42,773 nucleotides of DNA from JAILZP01 sp037444185 (lineage in GTDB: Bacteria > Bacillota > Desulfotomaculia > Desulfotomaculales > Desulfocucumaceae), in the NCBI GenBank assembly GCA_037444185.1, contig JBBIMW010000017.1:1-42773 (forward strand), given 5' to 3'. Of this stretch, positions 33,677-42,773 are shown one piece after another. A model generated the notes under the pieces. It ran no database searches. It saw only the letters and a program-made list of their open reading frames with translations, and had not been told where the DNA came from. Every line of letters starts with the position of its first letter. Position 1 is the first letter of the stretch. The position numbers were made by a program, and so were the translations under genes.

Positions 33677-35041
33677 CTACCAGGGCCGTTCATCCCGCTC
33701 GCGCTCGGTCCAGGTTTCCTCGTTGAAACTCTTCTGGTACTTCCGGGTCATGCTATAAGTCTCCGGCCAGCGCACCTGACTGCCCTCCAGTTTTTCCCGG
33801 CGCTTTTCACGCAGGAATCCGTAAAACTGATACCGTTCCTCCAGAATTGAATCCTTGATGATCCCCACCGGCATCCGGCCTTCGATCAGATCCTTCACGG
33901 CCCCGCAATAACCCAGGTCACCGATGAATATAGCGCCCCTCAGGAGGTTGTCTTTGAAAACCAGCTTCTGGTATATTCCGGCGTCCGGATTCTTTCTGAT
34001 TTTCACCTCATAGCCCTTTTCGGGCCTGGCTTCGGGGTCGAAGACCCCGAGGGAGATCACCGGCGCTCCATAGAAAGAAACCGAGTTCATCCCCAGGGAC
34101 CCTTTATACGGCACGGGTGTCCCGGCCATGTTCAGTCCGGCGATGCGCCCCTGCTGGTGGGCGTTGGGCCAGTTGGCGTTCACCCCCGGGGACCCGCCGG
34201 GAATATCGAAGGTCTCGGCCACGTCACCGGCGGCGTACACATTGCTGTAGCTGGTTTGAAAATAGCGGTTGACCACAATGCCCCGGTTGGTTTTCAAGCC
34301 TCCGGCCAGCTCCAGGTCGGGTGCCACCCCGGTGGCCATGATCACCATGTCGCAGGGCAGATCTTCCCCATCGTCAAGGGTCACGCCGGCCACATGCCCC
34401 CCGCTGCCCCTGATCTCCCTTACCGACCGTCCGGTTAAAATATTCAAGCCTCCCTTTTTAAGTACCGACTCCACCAGCGCCGATCCCCCGGCGTCGAGAA
34501 CCCGGCTCAACACCCGGGGCAAAAATTCGATCACCGTCACCCCGGCGCCGCCCTTCTGCAGGCCATACGCCGCCCTCAGGCCAATCAGGCCGGCGCCGAC
34601 GACCACGGCCCTTTTCTTTCCGGCCCGCAGCATTTCCATGATGGACCTGGCTTCGGCCAGGGTCTGAAATGCCGTGACACCCTGCAAATCCCGGCCGGGG
34701 ACTGGGGGGAAAACCGCCTTCGAGCCGGTGGCAAGGAGCAGGCAGTCATAGGGCACTTCCCCGCCGTCACTCAAAATGACTGCCTGCTCCTTGAAATTGA
34801 CCCCCGTCACCCTTTGCCCGAGCCGCGTTTGAACCTTCATGCTCTGATAAAAATCCGCCGGCCGGTACGGCATTCTTCCTTCATCCACCTCGCCCGCCAC
34901 CAGGTGGGCGATCAGCGGGCGGGAGTACGTGCGCTCCTTTTCACCGCTGATGACGGTAACAGCCCCATTTTTATCGACTTTTCTGATTGACTCCACCGCC
35001 CCCACCGCAGCGGCGCCGTTGCCGATTATTACGTAATTCAT
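33677..35041 (-). CDS. NAD(P)/FAD-dependent oxidoreductase of the AOR cluster
   Basis: This 454-residue flavoprotein has the two dinucleotide folds of the NirB/rubredoxin reductase/NADH oxidase group: FAD motif IIGNGAAAVGAVESI at the N-terminus, NAD motif VVVGAGLIGLRAAYGL, and YAAGDVAE for the FAD ribityl site. The C-terminal domain continues to a charged tail. No Fe-S or redox cysteine motif CxxC is evident. ATG at 35041 follows AAGGAGGG. It is the first gene of the AOR operon, 32 bases before AOR, and probably links AOR-reduced ferredoxin with NAD(P). A stem GATCTG/CAGATC (35057-35062 and 35073-35078) lies just upstream of its ribosome site. Confidence 0.9.
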   Translation of the reverse strand: MNYVIIGNGAAAVGAVESIRKVDKNGAVTVISGEKERTYSRPLIAHLVAGEVDEGRMPYRPADFYQSMKVQTRLGQRVTGVNFKEQAVILSDGGEVPYDCLLLATGSKAVFPPVPGRDLQGVTAFQTLAEARSIMEMLRAGKKRAVVVGAGLIGLRAAYGLQKGGAGVTVIEFLPRVLSRVLDAGGSALVESVLKKGGLNILTGRSVREIRGSGGHVAGVTLDDGEDLPCDMVIMATGVAPDLELAGGLKTNRGIVVNRYFQTSYSNVYAAGDVAETFDIPGGSPGVNANWPNAHQQGRIAGLNMAGTPVPYKGSLGMNSVSFYGAPVISLGVFDPEARPEKGYEVKIRKNPDAGIYQKLVFKDNLLRGAIFIGDLGYCGAVKDLIEGRMPVGIIKDSILEERYQFYGFLREKRREKLEGSQVRWPETYSMTRKYQKSFNEETWTERERDERPW

Positions 35042-35399
35042 GAAAACCCTCCTTTGGATCTGAAACAGCTTCCAGATCAAAAATGCCGGTCAATTTTTTA
35101 TACAAAGGACCAGTTGAAAAAATTACACGGCCCTCACCCCCGGACGCGCTATGCCGTTCATTATAGTAAACAATTGTTCTTTATTATAACTATTTTCAGG
35201 GACATACTGGTTATCTGTCAAGTAAAAATTATCAAACATTTTGAAACCTTTTAGTGCCGCAGGCAAGCCGGGGGTTCCCTAAAGGCGCCGGCGGCTTGGC
35301 ACGGCTGCCGGGGCCACTGCCAAAGACGGTTGAGCGCCGGCTTTTGACATGCCATTGATTTTTTTGCTAAAATACTCAAAAAATACAATGGTGATAATT
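35042..35399. other. Divergent intergenic region, AOR operon and membrane protein gene
   Basis: The left part is AT-rich with several TATAAT-like boxes on the minus strand but no well-spaced pair for the AOR operon; the palindrome AACAATTGTT lies near 35170. The middle (35260-35340) is GC-rich with inverted GCCGG/CCGGC segments. The right end holds the sigma-A promoter of the plus-strand gene. Confidence 0.4.
35344..35373 (+). promoter_or_regulatory. Sigma-A promoter
   Basis: TTGACA (35344-35349) and TAAAAT (35368-35373) are 18 bases apart. The start would be near 35380, about 20 bases before the ATG at 35400. Confidence 0.65.
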
Positions 35400-36461
35400 A
35401 TGCAAAATTATATTCACCTGTACCGGATATACGATGTGGCCGGCGAAATAAAGCTGGACATGGTGGAAAAACTGCTTTCTCAGATAAAACCCACCTCCAG
35501 AATGAAGCCCTCCCGGATTAAGCCCAAATCGATACACATAGCCAACCCCCCGGTGCTGGTGGAACTGGGGGAGGAAGTCCGGGAATTGAACGGCAGGCCG
35601 CACAGCGTCAATTATTTCGCCCGCATTTACGATCTGGGCGTGATCAGCGTGGTCATGCGCATTTCAATACCCCCGGATTACAGCTACGGACAAATTCACG
35701 GGCTGGCGGTGCACCTTAACAACGACGAGGGGATCGAGCCCCTTTTGGAGCAGAGGCTGGAGGAGGTCTGCAGAACCCTGGGAGAGGCCATGATCAAACC
35801 CGAAAAAACGGGGTTCGTGGAGGAATACAGTATATACTTTTTCCACAACTGGGAGCCCGGCTGGGACCCCGCGCCTTTGCTGCTGGCCGAGACCGAGCCC
35901 CTGAGCGATCAGTTCAGGCGGGAGGTGCTGGCCAACTCCTTTTCTTACGGTAAAGACGATTTGGCGGTGATTACCTGGGACTCGGCCCTGGTTTACGACG
36001 CCTCGGGCAGCGCCGACATACCGGACCTTCTGGAATTCGCCAACTCTCAGCTGCTGGAGCTGCGCTACTACGACAGCCTTCTGTCCAGGGAAATGGACAA
36101 AATGTACGCCGCCCTGGAGGAAAGCGAAACCATAGCCCGCTACCGCCGCCGGGGGCATTACCGCAAAATAATGAACTGCCTGATGGAACTGGTCATTGAT
36201 ATAAGCGAGATTACCGAGCGCATTCAAAACTCCATCAAGCTCACCGAGGACGTGTTTTACGCCAGGGTGTACGGCGCGGCCCTCAACATATTCAGAACCA
36301 GGGCCTGGGCCGAAAGCATCGAAAGAAAAATAACGATTATCCAGCAAAACTATTCCATGCTCAGCAATGAAGTGGCCACCCAGCAGTCCACCATACTGGA
36401 GCTGGCCATAGTGCTGCTGATAATGCTGGATATATTGCTGGCTCTGGGCGGTGTGCTGTGA
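35400..36461 (+). CDS. C-terminally membrane-anchored protein, RMD1/DUF155-like
   Basis: This 353-residue protein starts at ATG 35400; earlier in-frame ATGs lie inside the promoter. The first two thirds are soluble (IHLYRIYDVAGEIKLDMVE, GVISVVMRISIPPDYSYGQ). Residues about 190-345 are helical with a coiled-coil character (ALEESETIARYRRRG, then TIIQQNYSMLSNEVATQQ) and end in a single membrane segment ILELAIVLLIMLDILLAL. This order, an N-terminal domain, helices and a final EWxxIVLI-type anchor, is that of RMD1/DUF155 proteins. I am only moderately sure of the family. It precedes the dynamin-like operon by 130 bases. Confidence 0.55.
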   Translation: MQNYIHLYRIYDVAGEIKLDMVEKLLSQIKPTSRMKPSRIKPKSIHIANPPVLVELGEEVRELNGRPHSVNYFARIYDLGVISVVMRISIPPDYSYGQIHGLAVHLNNDEGIEPLLEQRLEEVCRTLGEAMIKPEKTGFVEEYSIYFFHNWEPGWDPAPLLLAETEPLSDQFRREVLANSFSYGKDDLAVITWDSALVYDASGSADIPDLLEFANSQLLELRYYDSLLSREMDKMYAALEESETIARYRRRGHYRKIMNCLMELVIDISEITERIQNSIKLTEDVFYARVYGAALNIFRTRAWAESIERKITIIQQNYSMLSNEVATQQSTILELAIVLLIMLDILLALGGVL

Positions 36462-36591
36462 CAGCGCCGCCCTCGGATCCCGGCCCGGGACAAAGCTTAT
36501 GAAAATCCGCTAAAATATGGTTGCCGGGAAGGGAATTGGCATACTGTGTCGAATGTGGAGTTAGATATTCAAAAAGCCGGGAGGGGATCCT

Positions 36592-36882
36592 TTGACGCCC
36601 GAAACATATCAGCTCCACGCCTTTCTGGAGAAGCACAAATCCAAAAACATCCCCCAGATAATAGAGGCCTGTTTTTTAAAGATACGGGCCCTGGAGATGT
36701 CGCCGTCGCCGGATAGCGGACTGATGGAAAACCTCAAATCCGTGGTCCTTCTTCTCAAGCACCTGCACAGGCCCGCCGGCATGTCTCCGGAGGCGGCGGA
36801 CTGCCTGAAGCGGTTTCTGGCCGGAGTGATGCATAATGACCGCCGGGCCAGGCACGCCCTGGAGGTGCTCGAAAAAAAATAA
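36592..36882 (+). CDS. Small helical protein, first gene of the dynamin-like operon
   Basis: This 96-residue protein starts at TTG (36592) with an excellent GGGAGGGG 5 bases upstream. It is predicted all-helical with no membrane segment; the text NIPQIIEACFLKIRALEM and LLKHLHRPAGMSPEA gives no known family. It ends 59 bases before the dynamin-like gene. A weak promoter GGGACA-N18-TAAAAT may lie near 36490-36520. I do not recognise it. Confidence 0.75.
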   Translation: MTPETYQLHAFLEKHKSKNIPQIIEACFLKIRALEMSPSPDSGLMENLKSVVLLLKHLHRPAGMSPEAADCLKRFLAGVMHNDRRARHALEVLEKK

Positions 36883-36941
36883 CGGAGTCATAAAAAGGCC
36901 CCGCTGATAATATATTCCACCAAGGAGTCTATATAAAGCGG

Positions 36942-39191
36942 GTGTTTCCTTTGGATACCGTCGCCGAATACCTCAACAGGGTCAGGGAGCTCTGCGGGAT
37001 GGAGCCGGAGGGGGAAAAGCCGCTTTATCTTGTGGCCGGCCCGGTCAACTCCGGGAAGTCCACCCTGGTCAACAGCCTGCTGGAACAGCGGGTATGTCCC
37101 GACGACGCCTCCCCCTCCACCATGTTTCCGGTTTATTTCAAATGCTCCGACAGTCCTTTCGTCTATCTCAACATCAGAGGAAAATCAATACCACTGCCCG
37201 GCAGCCATATAAGGGAAGCGTTGAAAAACAGAAAAACCACGCGGCCGCCGGACAGGGCGGAGGTTCACCTGCCCGCCGGCATACTCCGCTGGTGCACCCT
37301 GGTGGACACCCCGGGGACGGGCCTCAGTCCCCGCACCGACGGGCTGATTAAGGACTCCCTGGCCGGGGCCGACGGTGTTGTCTTCATATTTCACCAGCGG
37401 GGAATAGACGCCGAAACCCACCGGTTTCTGGCCGGGCTGGCCGCCTCCGGCTTCAGGGGCTGGATAACCTTCTGGATCAACGCCAACCTGGGGCTGATAG
37501 ACGGGACCTCCATCGCCGATACGGGCCAGGCCCTGAGAAACCTTTTTCCCGGCCAAGCGGAAGTCCATGCCATAAATACCAGGGACCCGGCCAGCACCGG
37601 GCTTTTGTCCTTGTTATTGCAGGTCAGATCCATGGAGTCCGCCGTCCGGAAAATTGAAGCCGGACTTTTGCGGAAGGACAAGCAACTTCCCGGCTTGGTG
37701 AACCGGGCCGCCATGCTGGAGGAGGACGAAGGCTTTCTGATCAAATTTTGGGAAGCCTTTGAGCAGGCCGGAATGATCAATTCGGGACGGCAGGCCGTCA
37801 GGGATCTCCCTTTGATTTACGGCAGCATGGTGAGCATGATCCGGTCCAACACCGGGCGGCTGACAAAGCCGGCGGCGCCGGCGGCGATGGTTTCCAGGCG
37901 GTCGGATGTCCGCCGGGGAGAGTCCCTGGCCTCGCTGATCAGGGAAATGGAAGGAAACAGGGACCTGGCCGGGCACATAGACAGCATTGTCTTTAAAGAG
38001 GCTTATAGCAGGCTGGCCGAAAAGTGCCGCGTATTAGTGGCCGGCCCCTTCTCCACCGGAAAGACCACCTTTCTTAACGCTTTACTGGGGGAAACCCTCC
38101 TGCCCGCAGAAGACAGGGCCACCACTTCCTGTGCCGTGAAACTGGGCTGGGGCAGTCAAAAAACAGCCACGGTGGAATACCTTTTCAGAGCCGAGTTTTA
38201 TCCTCTGGGCCGCCGGAATGGAAATTGCGTTCCGGACCGCCGGGAAATGCTGGCCGTCACGCAAATTCTGGACAGTCCTTTGCTGAGGGATCTAATAAGT
38301 CAATGCCAGGTTTGCCAGGACGGCCTGCATAAAAGCATGTCCCTGTCACAGCTGGCAGCCTTGCTGGACGAAATATGCCACCCCCGGGAAATGGTTGCCG
38401 CCCACGGCAAAAAACAGGAACGGCTCCTCCGGGTTCCCCTTTTCTCCCGCAGGACGGATCCCGGATCCCCTTCCGTTCCCGCCGCCATCCGCTTTACCCT
38501 GGGGCACCGGGACAGCTCACGGTTTCATCTGGACGACGACTGCCAGCGGCTGGAGTTTTACAAGGCCATTTCCCCCCCGGGATCCCACCTGGTGGATTGC
38601 GTAACCATCAGCCACCCGTCCCCCAATCTCGCCCCGGCCGATTTCATCGACACCCCGGGGATCGATTCCATGCACCAGAGGCACCTGGACCGGGCCTTGA
38701 AAATTCTGGCCTCGGGCGACATGGCGCTGATTTTCCTGCACGCCAAGCACATCCTGGCCGGAGGCGCCACCGGACAGGCGGACATCACCGGGACACCGCC
38801 ACCGGAAACACCGGTCATCTACGTAATCAATTTTGCGGACACGGTTTCGGATGCCGACAGGGAAAAGGTTTCTCTCCACATCCGCCAGAGACTGGGAAGC
38901 AATGCCGGGACCAAAGAGATAATACCCTATCCCCAGGTTTACGCCATTTCGGCCCTCAACGCCCTGCGCGGCGGGGATGACGGCTTTGACAGACTGATGC
39001 GGAGAGTACGCAAAAAAATTGGGGAAATAGGGGCACGGAAGACGGCCTCGGCCATAGGGGAAATAAAGGCTTGTCTGGAAAGCATATCGGCCCCGGACCC
39101 CCAAAGGGGGCGAAGGATCTCCGAAGGGGCCCGGCAGGCGGCCGGACACTACCTGAAGGAAATGGACAGAATCAAAAACCTTATTTTTTAA
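36942..39191 (+). CDS. Dynamin-like protein with two GTPase domains
   Basis: This 749-residue protein carries two P-loop GTPase domains of the bacterial dynamin type. Domain 1: P-loop GPVNSGKST (33-41), switch threonine near 60 (SPSTMFPV), DTPGTG (122-127), and a non-canonical G4 (WINAN). Domain 2: P-loop GPFSTGKTT (368-376), TTSCAV, DTPGID (570-575), and G4-like NFAD (630-633). Between and after them are helical stretches, as in DynA of Bacillus, but there is no clear membrane segment or paddle. GTG at 36942 has AGGAG 14 bases upstream; TTG at 36951 has GCGGGTG 6 bases upstream and may be the true start. It is embedded among four small genes, two coiled-coil, one with a membrane anchor. Role inferred: GTP-driven membrane remodelling. 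Confidence 0.85.
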   Translation: MFPLDTVAEYLNRVRELCGMEPEGEKPLYLVAGPVNSGKSTLVNSLLEQRVCPDDASPSTMFPVYFKCSDSPFVYLNIRGKSIPLPGSHIREALKNRKTTRPPDRAEVHLPAGILRWCTLVDTPGTGLSPRTDGLIKDSLAGADGVVFIFHQRGIDAETHRFLAGLAASGFRGWITFWINANLGLIDGTSIADTGQALRNLFPGQAEVHAINTRDPASTGLLSLLLQVRSMESAVRKIEAGLLRKDKQLPGLVNRAAMLEEDEGFLIKFWEAFEQAGMINSGRQAVRDLPLIYGSMVSMIRSNTGRLTKPAAPAAMVSRRSDVRRGESLASLIREMEGNRDLAGHIDSIVFKEAYSRLAEKCRVLVAGPFSTGKTTFLNALLGETLLPAEDRATTSCAVKLGWGSQKTATVEYLFRAEFYPLGRRNGNCVPDRREMLAVTQILDSPLLRDLISQCQVCQDGLHKSMSLSQLAALLDEICHPREMVAAHGKKQERLLRVPLFSRRTDPGSPSVPAAIRFTLGHRDSSRFHLDDDCQRLEFYKAISPPGSHLVDCVTISHPSPNLAPADFIDTPGIDSMHQRHLDRALKILASGDMALIFLHAKHILAGGATGQADITGTPPPETPVIYVINFADTVSDADREKVSLHIRQRLGSNAGTKEIIPYPQVYAISALNALRGGDDGFDRLMRRVRKKIGEIGARKTASAIGEIKACLESISAPDPQRGRRISEGARQAAGHYLKEMDRIKNLIF

Positions 39192-39208
39192 AGGAACGGG
39201 GGATCCGG

Positions 39209-39403
39209 ATGGACAACGCCAGACAGCTTGACGAGAGGCTGCGCAGAATAATCAGGGAGGTAAGCACCCGCACCGGAGGAGAGATAAAACTGCAAATGGT
39301 GGAGGACATTGCCCGGGCCGTGGACCGCATAACCCAGCAAAGCCACCGCAGACAGGCAGCGGACTTCATGTCCATGCTGAAAAAATCCCTGGATGAACTG
39401 TAA
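39209..39403 (+). CDS. Small helical protein of the dynamin-like operon
   Basis: This 64-residue protein starts at ATG 39209 with CGGGGGATC upstream; the frame is open further left into the dynamin gene but without a ribosome site. It is highly charged and helical (LDERLRRIIREVS, QQSHRRQAADFMSML). It contains GEIKLQMVED, nearly the same as GEIKLDMVEK in the N-terminus of the 35400 protein, which may mark a shared contact. It begins 17 bases after the dynamin-like gene. Function unknown. Confidence 0.7.
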   Translation: MDNARQLDERLRRIIREVSTRTGGEIKLQMVEDIARAVDRITQQSHRRQAADFMSMLKKSLDEL

Positions 39404-39427
39404 AATCCGACCGGAGGAGGGAGGCCC

Positions 39428-39709
39428 ATGAGCAGGACGCTGGCGGGGGGAGAACAGGACGAAGCCATGCAGAGTCTGATGAACGATATAGTGAAGGGAG
39501 TCCGGGCCAAGCTGGTGGAACCGGTAATCAATGAAAACAAAAAACTGGCCGGGCTGCTGGCTGAACTGCACGGCAGGGACCAGCAGGAATTCAGAGAAAT
39601 AAAGGCCCGGATGGATCGCCTGGAGGAGGCCGTGCAAGCCACCCCCCTGCTGCTGCTGGCCGCCATCAAAGAAGCCGTCAATCAGGCCGGGACGGATGTG
39701 AAACCATGA
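39428..39709 (+). CDS. Small coiled-coil protein of the dynamin-like operon
   Basis: This 93-residue protein starts at ATG 39428 behind a very strong GGAGGAGGGAGG. Residues 25-75 form heptad-like helices (VRAKLVEPVINENKKLAG, then EIKARMDRLEEAVQ), so coiled coil is likely. The tail TPLLLLAAIKEAVNQ is amphipathic, perhaps membrane-facing. The stop overlaps the next start (ATGA at 39706-39709), showing coupling. No family recognised. Confidence 0.75.
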   Translation: MSRTLAGGEQDEAMQSLMNDIVKGVRAKLVEPVINENKKLAGLLAELHGRDQQEFREIKARMDRLEEAVQATPLLLLAAIKEAVNQAGTDVKP

Positions 39710-39927
39710 TCGCCCAGGCGAAAAAAATCGAGGAAGAAGTAATTTCGCTGGCCTCCTCCATTAAAAAAAATATGGTGGACCCGGCCGGTCAGCGTATGGA
39801 AAGGCTTGAGGCCAGGGTTGCCAGGGCCGAAAGGTCCGCCGCCCTCCTCGCCAGGGCCCTGGTGACCACCGGACTTCTTTTCACCGCCGTCCTGGGGGCG
39901 GTGGTGTATCACCTGGCAAAAAACTAG
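39706..39927 (+). CDS. Small coiled-coil protein with C-terminal membrane anchor
   Basis: This 73-residue protein has a charged helix (MERLEARVARAERSAALL) followed by one membrane segment, ALVTTGLLFTAVLGAVVYHL, with three residues after it, so it is a tail-anchored protein with its N-terminus in the cytosol. It overlaps the preceding gene by 4 bases and ends the operon. Together with the preceding coiled-coil protein it could fix the soluble dynamin-like GTPase to the membrane (inference). Confidence 0.8.
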   Translation: MIAQAKKIEEEVISLASSIKKNMVDPAGQRMERLEARVARAERSAALLARALVTTGLLFTAVLGAVVYHLAKN

Positions 39928-39948
39928 AGGGCGGCGTCCCCCGGGGTA

Positions 39949-39977
39949 TTGACCGAACGTCAGTTCACTTCTATAAT
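39949..39977 (+). promoter_or_regulatory. dinB: Sigma-A promoter of dinB
   Basis: TTGACC (39949-39954) and TATAAT (39972-39977) are exactly 17 bases apart. The dinB start codon lies 35 bases after the -10. Confidence 0.8.
39954..39967 (+). promoter_or_regulatory. LexA (SOS) box in the dinB promoter
   Basis: CGAACGTCAGTTCA matches the Gram-positive LexA operator CGAAC-N4-GTTCG with one change at the last base. It occupies the promoter spacer, so LexA binding would block RNA polymerase. Confidence 0.8.
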
Positions 39978-39985
39978 ATAAAGCA

Positions 39986-39999
39986 CAAACATTTGTTCT
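39986..39999. promoter_or_regulatory. Second LexA-like box before dinB
   Basis: On the minus strand AGAACAAATGTTTG matches the same operator (GAAC-N4-GTTTG). Its centre is 32 bases, about three helix turns, from the first box, as in co-operatively repressed SOS genes. Confidence 0.55.
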
Positions 40000-40012
40000 G
40001 AATGGTGGGAAT

Positions 40013-41200
40013 ATGGAAAGAACAATCATGCTGGCCGACATGAATTCTTTTTTTGCCAGCGTACACCAGGCCCTGGACCCCTCCTTGCGGAACCGCCCCG
40101 TAATCGTGGGGGGGAGCGAGGAAAGAAGGCATGGCATAGTCCTGGCCGCCTCCTACGAGGCCAAGGGACGTGGCGTCAAAACCGGCATGGCCGTCCGGGA
40201 TGCCCGCCGGGCCTGCCCGGACGGCATATTCGTCCCGCCCCGGCACCATCTCTACATGCACTTTTCCAGCAGGATACTGAGAATCATGAAGGACTTCACC
40301 CCGCTGGTGGAACCATTCTCCATAGACGAGGCCTTCATGGACATCACCGGCTGCCACCGCCTCCTGGGCAATCCGGCATCCGCCGCCCGCCTCCTCAAGG
40401 ACCGCATCCTGCGGGAAGTGGGGGTGCTGTGCAGCGTCGGCATAGGCCCCAACAAACTGCTGGCCAAGATGGCCGCAGAAATGCAAAAGCCTGACGGCCT
40501 GACGGTCCTGATGGCGGAAGACGTGCCGGCCAGGCTGTGGCCCCTTCCGGTGCGGAAACTGTTCGGCGTCGGCCCCCGCTACGGGCACCACCTGCGCTAC
40601 CTCAATATTCACACCATCGGAGATCTGGCCGGATTTCCGGTGGAAGTACTGAAAAAGCGCTTCGGCGTCATGGGGGAGGCAATGTGGTGGTCGGCCAACG
40701 GGGTTGACCACAGCCCGGTGAACCCAGACTCCCTGAACAAAGCCAGGAGCGTGGGGCGCCAGATTACGCTGCCCCGGGACTTTTACCGCCGGGACGAGAT
40801 AGCCGCGGTCATTCTGGAGCTGAGCGACATGGTGGCCAGGCGGGCCCGCCGGGGCGAATACATTGGCAAGGTGGTGACCCTGACCATCAAGGACAATCAT
40901 TTCAACCGGCTGGGCCGGTCCAGAACCCTGAAGGAATACACCGACCTGCCCGAGGACCTCTACGGGGCCGGGATGCTGCTCCTGGACCGGCACTGGACCG
41001 GACGCCCGGTGAGGATGGTGGGGCTGTCCCTGTCCGGACTGGTGAAAAACACCCACTGGCAGTGCGACGTCTTCGGCCGGGGGGCCAAACTGCGGCGGGT
41101 GGCCCGGGCCTGTGACCGGATCCGCAACCGCTTCGGGGAAAATGCCATCAAGCGGGGGTCCTCCCTCACCCGGGCCGGGGTGCTTTATGAAAGAATTTAA
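40013..41200 (+). CDS. dinB: DNA polymerase IV (Y-family)
   Basis: This 395-residue translesion polymerase extends DNA past damaged bases at the cost of fidelity. The first catalytic aspartate is Asp9 (IMLADMNSFF); the second acidic pair is Asp105-Glu106 in FSIDEAFMDITG. SVGIGPNKLLAKMAAEMQKP is the palm/thumb helix-hairpin start, and LFGVGPRYGHHL the HhH. The little-finger domain ends the protein. There is no C-terminal beta-clamp peptide that I can point to with certainty. It has its own LexA-controlled promoter and therefore belongs to the SOS response, not to the operon upstream. Confidence 0.94.
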   Translation: MERTIMLADMNSFFASVHQALDPSLRNRPVIVGGSEERRHGIVLAASYEAKGRGVKTGMAVRDARRACPDGIFVPPRHHLYMHFSSRILRIMKDFTPLVEPFSIDEAFMDITGCHRLLGNPASAARLLKDRILREVGVLCSVGIGPNKLLAKMAAEMQKPDGLTVLMAEDVPARLWPLPVRKLFGVGPRYGHHLRYLNIHTIGDLAGFPVEVLKKRFGVMGEAMWWSANGVDHSPVNPDSLNKARSVGRQITLPRDFYRRDEIAAVILELSDMVARRARRGEYIGKVVTLTIKDNHFNRLGRSRTLKEYTDLPEDLYGAGMLLLDRHWTGRPVRMVGLSLSGLVKNTHWQCDVFGRGAKLRRVARACDRIRNRFGENAIKRGSSLTRAGVLYERI

Positions 41201-41216
41201 TGCATTCATTTGATTA

Positions 41217-41252
41217 AAAAGGCGGGGCGCCCTTAAAAGCGTTCCCCGCCTT
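41217..41252 (-). terminator. Terminator between dinB and hppA
   Basis: GGCGGGG (41221-41227) pairs with CCCCGCC (41244-41250). On the minus strand the stem is followed by TTTTTAAT, so it ends hppA transcripts; on the plus strand it may slow dinB transcripts. Confidence 0.8.
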
Positions 41253-41276
41253 ATCTGTCAAAGGTTGTCTTTCAAA

Positions 41277-42773
<1,497 letters not shown>

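Noticed and set aside
35160..35230. Sigma-A promoter for the AOR operon (TTGACA with TATAAT, minus strand)
   Set aside because: The boxes are present but 27 bases apart; no properly spaced pair found.
36520..36560. Sigma-54 promoter before the dynamin-like operon (TTGGCATACTG)
   Set aside because: The -24-like TTGGCA has no GC at the required 10-base spacing.
39971..41209. Minus-strand open frame of 412 codons opposite dinB
   Set aside because: Composition typical of an antisense shadow; dinB has promoter, LexA boxes and catalytic residues.

Overview
The window reads as chromosomal DNA of a high-GC, spore-forming, strictly anaerobic Firmicute, most like the Peptococcaceae / Desulfotomaculum-Pelotomaculum group. 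The evidence is a CotF-type spore coat protein, Gram-positive LexA boxes, strong AGGAGG ribosome sites with many TTG/GTG starts, tungsten-type aldehyde:ferredoxin oxidoreductase (AOR) genes, a membrane pyrophosphatase of the K+-dependent type, and two sigma-54 activators. The genus is inference. I see no rRNA, tRNA or CRISPR array.

Layout. 1-576: the N-terminal part of a BamB-like AOR-family gene, broken by an IS21-like element end at the left edge. 934-4821 (minus): ABC-2 exporter ATPase and permease plus a large membrane-anchored protein. 5074-7599 (minus): alpha-glucan phosphorylase. 7794-8942 (plus): thiolase. 9168-14976 (minus): oligopeptide/nickel-type ABC importer with fused ATPases and an FmdE-like protein, behind a long leader holding a repeat and a terminator. 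15345-23766 (minus): a sigma-54 activator, then a sigma-54 promoter, a TAXI-type TRAP transporter, a two-subunit CoA-transferase and threonine synthase. 24047-26122 (plus): a second, CBS-PAS-PAS sigma-54 activator. 26569-29535 (minus): biotin carrier, carboxyltransferase and a glutaryl-CoA-dehydrogenase-like acyl-CoA dehydrogenase, behind a second sigma-54 promoter. 29965-35041 (minus): AOR cluster (FAD reductase, AOR, four-cluster ferredoxin, MoaD-like protein), a small acidic gene and a CotF-like coat protein with a collagen-like insert. 35400-39927 (plus): a C-terminally anchored membrane protein and an operon around a tandem-GTPase dynamin-like protein with four small partners. 40013-41200 (plus): SOS-controlled dinB. 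41277 to the right edge (minus): hppA, cut by the window end.

How it may fit together (inference): TRAP import of a carboxylic acid, CoA transfer, a non-decarboxylating glutaryl-CoA-dehydrogenase-like enzyme and a biotin-dependent glutaconyl-CoA-decarboxylase-like pair would take glutarate or a related diacid to crotonyl-CoA. The BamB-like remnant is in keeping with a host that degrades aromatic acids through benzoyl-CoA. The two paralogous, divergently transcribed activators sit next to the two sigma-54 promoters. The least explained part is the dynamin-like operon at 36592-39927.
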